64,000 bases of DNA. Source: Hamadaea sp013361475 (GTDB lineage: Bacteria > Actinomycetota > Actinomycetes > Mycobacteriales > Micromonosporaceae). The stretch covers positions 620,001-684,000 of the forward strand of contig NZ_JBFAHM010000001.1 in NCBI RefSeq assembly GCF_040654195.1. Direction: 5' to 3'. The translations under genes and the position numbers were made by a program. Shown here one piece after another: positions 58,535 to 64,000 of this stretch (within the stretch, counting starts at the first letter, position 1; every line of letters starts with the position of its first letter). The notes under the pieces were generated by a model. That model searched no databases. It saw only the letters and a program-made list of their open reading frames with translations, and was not told where the DNA came from.

Positions 58535-59194
58535 CTATGGGCACTGGATGACGGCGTAGCCGGCGAGGTCGTCTTCCGGTCGTCCGACCGTCTCGTAACG
58601 CGCGGTCACGCTCACGAAGTCTCCGGTCGGCGTGGCTGCGGTGGCACACGCCTGGTCGAGGCTCAGCCCGACGACTTCGATGAACTCGTTCCGGCCGGTG
58701 CCCGTGACGGTGAAGGTCTCCTCCTCGGTCGCGTACGCGAACCGCCCGGTCGGATAGGCGAACTGGACGGTCACCCGCACCGACCCGAATCCGCTCGTAC
58801 GCACGACGACGTGTGCGGCGACTTCGGCTTCGGTGAGTTTGGCCGTCACCGCCAGGGGCTGGACCTGCAGCCGTGGCAACGCCTGCACGGGCGAGCTGAT
58901 CGGCCGGCGATCTTCGCCCCGGATGCCGGAGACGTTCGGCGGCTCGGCCGGCTCCGCCGACGGGGTGGGTGGTGGTGACACCGCCAGCGGTACGCGCTCC
59001 GGCCCGCGTACGTGGGGTGCGAGGAGCAGGCCCGTGACGGACAGGGCGACGGCTGCTCCGGCCGCCGCGGAGCGGGCGAGCCTTCGTCGGCGTACCCGAT
59101 GACGCAGGTGAACGAGCGGCGGGGCCGTGACGTGCGCGCGGAGCTCGGCTTCCGCGTGCTTCAGCAGTGCGCGGAGCCGCTCATCGGACTGCAC
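58535..59194 (-). CDS. membrane protein, possible anti-sigma partner
   Basis: A 219-residue protein: charged N-terminal 40 residues (RLRALLKHAEAELRAHVTAP), one membrane segment (SAAAGAAVALSVTGLLL, about residue 45-62) and an outside beta domain. The gene overlaps the sigma factor gene by 14 bases, the usual layout of a sigma/anti-sigma pair. It lacks the zinc-type HxxxCxxC motif of classical anti-sigma factors, so the role is inferred only. Confidence 0.6.
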   Translation of the reverse strand: MQSDERLRALLKHAEAELRAHVTAPPLVHLRHRVRRRRLARSAAAGAAVALSVTGLLLAPHVRGPERVPLAVSPPPTPSAEPAEPPNVSGIRGEDRRPISSPVQALPRLQVQPLAVTAKLTEAEVAAHVVVRTSGFGSVRVTVQFAYPTGRFAYATEEETFTVTGTGRNEFIEVVGLSLDQACATAATPTGDFVSVTARYETVGRPEDDLAGYAVIQCP

Positions 59195-59681
59195 GCTCCA
59201 CCTCGCGTTCCGGGAGGAGATGCTCGGCCAGGGTCGTTCGCGCGCGGTGCAGCCAGGACTTGACCGTGCCCTCGGCCGCGCCGGTCAGCGAGGCGATCTC
59301 CGCGATCGTCAGATCTTCCAGGTAGAACAGGATCACCGCCTGGCGGTGGCGTTCCGGCAGCAGCCTTAGGGCGCGGTGCAGCGCCACGCGGTCGGGGGTG
59401 GGACCGGGCGTCTCCACCTCGATCCGGTGCAGATGCAGCAACTCCATCCCCCGCCGCATCCGCCGCCAGCGGCTGGTCGCGAGGTTCCAGGCGACCCGGC
59501 GCACCCAGGCCGTCGGATCGTCGTATTCGCCGACCTCCCGCCAGCGGATCAGCGCCCGGCAGAACGCCTCCTGCGCGACGTCCTGCGCCTCGGCCAGATC
59601 TCCCGTGTGCAGGTAGACCTGCGTGGTGAGCGAGTGGAACGTGCTCGCGTAGAACTCCGCGAAGTCGCGGGGCTCCGGCAC
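59181..59681 (-). CDS. ECF sigma factor (SigE-like)
   Basis: A 166-residue sigma factor: region 2 (FAEFYASTFHSLTTQVYLHT then GDLAEAQDVAQEAFCRALIR and WVRRVAWNLA) and region 4 (LPERHRQAVILFYLEDLTIA then EIASLTGAAEGTVKSWLHRA). It is of the small SigE-family size. GGGAGG precedes the GTG start. It is transcribed against the nuo direction. Confidence 0.88.
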   Translation of the reverse strand: MPEPRDFAEFYASTFHSLTTQVYLHTGDLAEAQDVAQEAFCRALIRWREVGEYDDPTAWVRRVAWNLATSRWRRMRRGMELLHLHRIEVETPGPTPDRVALHRALRLLPERHRQAVILFYLEDLTIAEIASLTGAAEGTVKSWLHRARTTLAEHLLPEREVERAVR

Positions 59682-59789
59682 GTCGCCTCCCGAGGGGAAA
59701 CCGGCGGCTCCGCCGCCAGGGGGACCCAGTGTACAAACGGGCCGCATCCGCGTAGTTCTCAATCCCCAGCAGCGGTTTAGGATCGGCGC

Positions 59790-60383
59790 ATGACTCCCGA
59801 AGAGGTCGGCTCCCGGCTGACCGGCCTGCTCACCTCGGCCGGGCTGGAAGCCGCCGAGCCCGGCGTCTCCGGCGGCGGAGCGCACGCCCGCGCCGTGGCC
59901 GACGTGCCGCCCGCCCAGTGGGTCGCGGCCGCGCGTACCGCCCGGGACGGGCTCGGCCTGGACTTCTTCGACTGGCTGTCCGCCGTGGACGAGCTGGACG
60001 AGGGCTTCACCGTCGTGGCGCACCTCTGGTCCACTCGCGAACGCTTCGGACTCCTGTTGCGTACGCGGCTGCCCCGCGAGGAACCCAGCCTCGCCTCGAT
60101 CGTCGAGGTCTATCCGGGCGCGTCGTGGCACGAGCGGGAAACCTGCGAGATGTTCGGCATCGGATTCCCCGGCGACCTCCCGCGTCTGCTGCTCACCCCG
60201 GAGTTCGAGGGGCACCCGCTGCGCAAGGACTTCGTCCTGGCCAGCCGGGTCGCCAAGCCCTGGCCGGGCGCGAAGGAGCCGGGCGAGGGCCATGGCGACG
60301 CGCCGCGTCGGCAGGCGGTCCGGCCACCGGGCGTACCCGCGCCGGGTGAATGGGGTCCCGCCGCCGGGGGAGGGGACGCCTGA
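59790..60383 (+). CDS. nuoC: NADH-quinone oxidoreductase subunit C (second cluster)
   Basis: A 197-residue 30-kDa-type subunit: DFFDWLSAVDELDEGFTVVA, SIVEVYPGASWHERETCEMF and GHPLRKDF are family marks. It links the quinone module to the peripheral arm. A disordered tail follows. The stop overlaps nuoH directly; no nuoD gene is between them. Confidence 0.9.
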   Translation: MTPEEVGSRLTGLLTSAGLEAAEPGVSGGGAHARAVADVPPAQWVAAARTARDGLGLDFFDWLSAVDELDEGFTVVAHLWSTRERFGLLLRTRLPREEPSLASIVEVYPGASWHERETCEMFGIGFPGDLPRLLLTPEFEGHPLRKDFVLASRVAKPWPGAKEPGEGHGDAPRRQAVRPPGVPAPGEWGPAAGGGDA

Positions 60384-61342
60384 TGCCGGTCTGGCTGGAG
60401 CTGGCGATCCGCGTCGCCGGAGTCATGATCGCCTTCCTCACCCTGCCCCTGATCGTCGGGCAGACCGAGCACAAGGTGATGGCGCACATGCAGGGCCGGC
60501 TCGGCCCGATGTACGCCGGCGCCTTCCACGGGTGGGCGCAGCTCGTCGCCGACGGCGTGAAGTTCGCGCAGAAGGAAGACGTCACGCCGCGCGCCGCCGA
60601 CCGGCCGGTGTTCAAGTTCGCGCCGATCATCGCGCTCCTGCCCTACCTGCTGGCCCTGCTGGTCATCCCGCTCGGCCCTGGCGACCTGGTCGGGCAGACG
60701 CTGGACATCGGCCTGTTCTTCGTCCTCGCCGTCCTCGGCGTCGGCGTCGTCGCCGTGCTCATGTCCGGCTGGGCCTCGGCGAACAAGTACTCGCTGCTGG
60801 GCGCGTTGCGCGCGGCGGCACAGCTGATGGCGTACGAGTTGCCGTTGGTGCTGTCGGCCGCCAGCGTCGCCATGGCCGCCGGGACGCTGTCGCTGAGCGG
60901 CATCGTGGAAGCCTGGCGCCCCTGGTGGCTGGCCTGGCAGCTGCCCGCCCTCGTGATCTTCTTCATCGCCGGCCTGGCCGAGATCCGGCGACCGCCGTTC
61001 GACATGCCGGTCGCCGACTCCGAACTCGTCTTCGGCTACTTGACCGAATACACCGGACTCCGGTTCGCGTTCTTCCTGCTGGCGGAGTACGTCGGCATCG
61101 TCGTCATCTCGGCGCTGACCTCGGTGCTGTTCCTCGGCGGCTGGCACGGTCCCGGGCCGGACGGCCTCGGCTGGCTCTGGATGCTGATCAAGACCTTCGC
61201 CGTGGCGTTCGTCGTGATCTGGATCCGGGTCTCCTACCCCCGGCTCCGCGAGGACCAGCTGCAGCGGTTGTGCTGGCTGATCCTGGTGCCGGTGGCGTTG
61301 GGGCAGCTCGTGCTGACCGCGGTGGTACGCGTACTGCTCTGA
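60383..61342 (+). CDS. nuoH: NADH-quinone oxidoreductase subunit H (second cluster)
   Basis: A 319-residue membrane subunit with about eight helices. It forms the quinone site with NuoB/D. QTEHKVMAHMQGRLGP and LAEIRRPPFDMPVADSELVF are conserved; the usual EAESELV loop has D in place of one Glu. ATG start overlaps the nuoC stop (TGATG). Confidence 0.92.
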   Translation: MPVWLELAIRVAGVMIAFLTLPLIVGQTEHKVMAHMQGRLGPMYAGAFHGWAQLVADGVKFAQKEDVTPRAADRPVFKFAPIIALLPYLLALLVIPLGPGDLVGQTLDIGLFFVLAVLGVGVVAVLMSGWASANKYSLLGALRAAAQLMAYELPLVLSAASVAMAAGTLSLSGIVEAWRPWWLAWQLPALVIFFIAGLAEIRRPPFDMPVADSELVFGYLTEYTGLRFAFFLLAEYVGIVVISALTSVLFLGGWHGPGPDGLGWLWMLIKTFAVAFVVIWIRVSYPRLREDQLQRLCWLILVPVALGQLVLTAVVRVLL

Positions 61343-61412
61343 TCGGCTCGGATCCGGGCCTGGTCATGACCCGGTGCTCGCGCGCGTCGGCCACACAGGG
61401 AATGATGTGCGC

Positions 61413-61934
61413 ATGAGTGAGGGCGGATTCCCGGGAGCGGGCCTGGCGAAGGGGCTGGCGGTCACGCTCAAGACGATGACCCGCCGGTCGCACACCCAGC
61501 AGTATCCGGATGTCGCGCCGGATCTGCCGCCGCGGTCCCGGGGGGTGATCGCGCTGCTGGAGGAGAACTGCACGGTGTGCATGCTCTGCTCCCGCGAGTG
61601 CCCCGACTGGTGCATCTACATCGACTCGCACAAGGAAGAAGTCCTCGTGCCGGGCGCGGCGCGGCCGCGCCAGCGCAACATGCTGGACCGGTTCGCGATC
61701 GACTTCTCCCTCTGCATGTACTGCGGCATCTGCATCGAGGCGTGCCCGTTCGACGCGCTCTACTGGACGCCCGAGTTCGAGTACGCCGAGTACGACATCC
61801 GCGATCTGCTGCACGAGAAAGACCACCTGGGCGCGTGGATGCCCACGGTTCCGCCGCCGCCGGCCCACGACCCGATGGGGGAGCCGGCCAAGGAGGAGCA
61901 AGCCGCCGCGAAGAAGCAACAGGCCGCGTCATGA
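61413..61934 (+). CDS. nuoI: NADH-quinone oxidoreductase subunit I (second cluster)
   Basis: A 173-residue iron-sulphur subunit with two full [4Fe-4S] motifs: CTVCMLCSRECP and CMYCGICIEACP. It passes electrons towards NuoB. ATG 61413. The C-terminal tail (KEEQAAAKKQQAAS) is disordered. The gap of 70 bases after nuoH contains no gene. Confidence 0.93.
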   Translation: MSEGGFPGAGLAKGLAVTLKTMTRRSHTQQYPDVAPDLPPRSRGVIALLEENCTVCMLCSRECPDWCIYIDSHKEEVLVPGAARPRQRNMLDRFAIDFSLCMYCGICIEACPFDALYWTPEFEYAEYDIRDLLHEKDHLGAWMPTVPPPPAHDPMGEPAKEEQAAAKKQQAAS

Positions 61935-61956
61935 CCGGCTCTCGGACGGTGGTCGC

Positions 61957-62451
61957 ATGACCGGGCTGGATCTGCTGCTCGCGGGGGTCGGCCTGCTCGC
62001 GGTCGGCGCCGGCTGGGCGGTCGTCGCCACCAACCAAGTGGTACGCGCGGGGCTGTGGCTGGTGGTCTGCCTGGCCGCGCTGGCGGTGGAGTTCCTCCTG
62101 CTCGGGGCGGAGTTGGTGGCCTGGACCCAGGTGCTCATCTACCTCGGCGCAGTCGTGGTGCTGCTGCTGTTCGCCGTCATGCTGACGCGGGCGCCGATCG
62201 GGCCGAGTCAGGACCTGGACCGCCGGGTCGGTCCGGCGAGCGTCGTCGGGGTCGGCGTCGGCCTGAGCCTCGGCACGTTGTTCGCCGTGGCGTACGGGTG
62301 GACGCGGTATGACCTGCCCGCTCAGCACGGCAACGCCGAGACGGTCGGCGGGCCGATCTTCACGACGTGGACGCTGCCGTTCGAGGTGGTCTCCGTGCTG
62401 CTGCTGGGCGCCCTGATCGGGGCCGTCGTCGTGAGCCGGGGGGCCAAGTAA
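61957..62451 (+). CDS. nuoJ: NADH-quinone oxidoreductase subunit J (second cluster)
   Basis: A 164-residue membrane subunit of five helices (LLLAGVGLLAVGAGWAVVAT; VLIYLGAVVVLLLFAVML). It is part of the proton-pumping arm. The stop overlaps the nuoK start (TAATG). Confidence 0.9.
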   Translation: MTGLDLLLAGVGLLAVGAGWAVVATNQVVRAGLWLVVCLAALAVEFLLLGAELVAWTQVLIYLGAVVVLLLFAVMLTRAPIGPSQDLDRRVGPASVVGVGVGLSLGTLFAVAYGWTRYDLPAQHGNAETVGGPIFTTWTLPFEVVSVLLLGALIGAVVVSRGAK

Positions 62452-62828
62452 TGCACCCCTTCATCCCCTACGCCGTCGCCAGCGCTCTGTTCGGCCTCGG
62501 CGTTCTCGGCGTACTGCGGCGACGCAACGCGATCCTGCTGCTGATGTCGGTCGAGCTGATGTTGAACGCGGTGAACCTGATCTTCGTCACCGCCGACGCC
62601 ACCCTCCCGAAGGCCGCTCCGACCGGCCAGATCTTCACCTTGTTCGTGATCGTCATCGCCGCCGCCGAGATCGGCGTGGGCCTGGCCGTCGTGCTGCAGC
62701 TGTTCCGGCTGAAGGCGGCGATCAACGTCGACGAGGTCCCGCTGGCCGAGCCGGCCGACGACGACACCGGTGACACCGGCGAGACCACTGCGACTGCTGA
62801 CCGGACGGGGGTGCCGGATGTCGCCTGA
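62451..62828 (+). CDS. nuoK: NADH-quinone oxidoreductase subunit K (second cluster)
   Basis: A 125-residue membrane subunit with three helices; the conserved Glu residues are in LLLMSVELMLNAVNLIF and IAAAEIGVGLAV. The C-terminal tail with DDDTGDTGETT is longer than usual. It overlaps nuoL by 11 bases. Confidence 0.92.
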   Translation: MHPFIPYAVASALFGLGVLGVLRRRNAILLLMSVELMLNAVNLIFVTADATLPKAAPTGQIFTLFVIVIAAAEIGVGLAVVLQLFRLKAAINVDEVPLAEPADDDTGDTGETTATADRTGVPDVA

Positions 62829-64000
62829 CACCCTCGGCCCGCTGCTGCCCGCCGTTCCCGCCGTGCTCGGCCTGGCCGGGCTGCTGACTCCCCGCGCCAA
62901 CCGGATGGTCGGGGCGGCGCTGGGTGTGACCGGTGCGGCGGTGTCGCTGCTGATCGTGATCGCGCTGCTGGCGAACGACGCCGCCCGGGCCGGGTTCGAG
63001 ACGACCCGGGACTGGGTGACCATCGGAAGCTTCCGGGTCACCCTCGGGGTGGCGATCGACCAGCGAGCACTGTTCGTGGCGCTCGCCGTGGCGATCGTGG
63101 CCCTGGCGGTGCAGATCTACTCGATCGGTTATCTCGCCGGTGACGACCGCTACGGCCCGTACGCCGCGCAGATCAGCATCTTCACGGCGGCCATGCTGGC
63201 GGTGGTCGTCGGCGGCGACCTGATCCTGGTGCTCGTCGGCTGGGAGGTCATGGGCGCCTGCTCGTACCTGCTGATCGCGCACGATCGGAGCCTTCCCGAG
63301 GCGCCCGCCGCCGCCGTGAAGGCGTTCCTCGTGACCCGCGTCGGCGACGTCGGCTTCCTGCTCGGCATCGCCCTGCTGGGCGTCAACGCGCACAGCTTCC
63401 GGATCGCCGAGGTGATCCCGTCGCTGCCCCAGATGAGCCCCGGTACGCTCACCGCCGCCGCGATCCTGTTGCTCGCCGGGGTGGCGGGCAAGAGCGCGCA
63501 GTTCCCCCTGCACACCTGGCTGCCCGACGCGATGGCCGGTCCGACGCCGATCTCGGCGTTGATCCACGCTGCGACGATGGTCGCCGCCGGGGTCTACGTC
63601 GTCGCCCGGCTCTACCCGGTCTTCGAGCAGGCACCGGGCGCGTTGACGGTCCTCGGGGTGATGGCCGCGATCACGCTGTTGCTGGGCGCCTTCGCCGCGA
63701 CCGCGCAGGACGACATCAAACGCGTACTGGCCTGGTCGACGGTGAGCCAGCTCGGTTACATGACGGGTGCGCTCGCGGTCGGAGCGCCGACTGCGGCGAT
63801 CTTCCACCTGCTCACCCACGCCGCGTTCAAGGCGCTGCTGTTCCTCGCCGCGGGCTGCGTCATCCACGCGGTCGGCACGAACCTGATGTCCCGGATGGGC
63901 GGGCTGCGTAAGGCGCTGCCCGTGACCTTCTGGTCGATGACGATCGGGCTGGCCGCGCTCGCCGGGATCCCGCCGATGGCCGGGTTCTGGAGCAAGGAGG
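62818..64000 (+). CDS. nuoL: NADH-quinone oxidoreductase subunit L (partial, 3' end missing)
   Basis: About 394 residues of the largest antiporter-like subunit are visible. GWEVMGACSYLLI, GKSAQFPLHTWLPDAMAGPT then PISALIHAATMVAAGVY and HLLTHAAFKALLFLAAG are the family core, with the proton-path Lys and Glu residues. It starts at ATG 62818 within the nuoK end. The frame runs off the window. Confidence 0.93.
   Translation, partial: MSPDTLGPLLPAVPAVLGLAGLLTPRANRMVGAALGVTGAAVSLLIVIALLANDAARAGFETTRDWVTIGSFRVTLGVAIDQRALFVALAVAIVALAVQIYSIGYLAGDDRYGPYAAQISIFTAAMLAVVVGGDLILVLVGWEVMGACSYLLIAHDRSLPEAPAAAVKAFLVTRVGDVGFLLGIALLGVNAHSFRIAEVIPSLPQMSPGTLTAAAILLLAGVAGKSAQFPLHTWLPDAMAGPTPISALIHAATMVAAGVYVVARLYPVFEQAPGALTVLGVMAAITLLLGAFAATAQDDIKRVLAWSTVSQLGYMTGALAVGAPTAAIFHLLTHAAFKALLFLAAGCVIHAVGTNLMSRMGGLRKALPVTFWSMTIGLAALAGIPPMAGFWSKE

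Noticed and set aside
1..64000. tRNA or rRNA genes, especially at the prophage junction
   Set aside because: No cloverleaf or rRNA-like sequence was seen; the phage uses a protein gene as target.

Overview
The window is high-G+C actinobacterial DNA. The chromosomal part (CsoR copper operon, MoeZ, DUF3107, DUF3152, proBA, a reduced nuo cluster) suggests a member of the Micromonosporaceae or a close relative. About the first 30.66 kb is the right part of a temperate siphophage integrated in that chromosome; the rest is host chromosome.

Prophage, left to right. Late genes: head-tail connectors, tail terminator, major tail protein, a tail-assembly chaperone pair joined by a -1 frameshift, tape measure, distal tail and baseplate/fibre proteins (1-8791), then lysis genes (amidase endolysin and two small membrane proteins, 8854-10201). 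Early and replication genes: small unknown proteins, dNMP kinase, a candidate origin (13086-13194), PD-(D/E)XK exonuclease, LAGLIDADG-like protein, a phiC31 Gp3-like recombination directionality factor candidate, a Holliday-junction-resolvase-like nuclease, primase/helicase, family A DNA polymerase, and two small sigma-like factors (10442-24547). Lysogeny and accessory genes: surface lipoprotein on the minus strand, SprT-like metalloprotease, membrane-HTH protein, a secreted protein, small acidic proteins, and a large serine integrase of the phiC31 family (24569-30638). The right junction (attR, about 30658) lies in the lysine codon of the EPK motif of a pirin gene. From memory of the published phiC31 attB, this is the codon where phiC31 integrates in Streptomyces.

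The prophage carries two families of repeated regulatory sites. Class A sites are sigma70-like promoters (TTGCGC-N17-TAnnnT). Most have an inverted repeat, GCGCAAG-N4-CTAGCGC, laid over the -35 box and spacer, as expected of repressor operators; isolated copies also sit after genes. Class B sites (GAAC-N16/17-CGCATAGG) occur six times, each just upstream of an early-gene block, and do not look like sigma70 promoters. The first sigma-like gene follows a class A promoter and the second follows a class B site. This suggests a cascade in which a phage sigma factor turns on class B transcription. It is the most interesting system in the window.

Host chromosome, left to right: truncated pirin, NlpC/P60 hydrolase, SAM methyltransferase, a copper-resistance operon (csoR, copZ, membrane protein, copA) with a clear CsoR operator, WYL regulator with divergent VOC and OmdA-like genes, DEAD-box helicase, ferritin-like protein, DUF3107, TetR regulator, a long disordered protein, alpha/beta hydrolase, DUF3152 protease-like protein, moeZ, prenyltransferase-like protein, an MGMT-like protein without the catalytic cysteine, proB, proA, gamma-glutamyltransferase and an MFS transporter. 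The nuo-type cluster (nuoB, C, H, I, J, K, L) follows. It is split after nuoB by an XRE-ImmA/IrrE regulator, a PIN-like protein and a sigma/anti-sigma-like pair, and it has no nuoD, E, F or G between nuoB and nuoL. Long perfect palindromes and a two-copy hairpin repeat occupy several chromosomal intergenic gaps. I saw no tRNA, rRNA, CRISPR array or insertion sequence.
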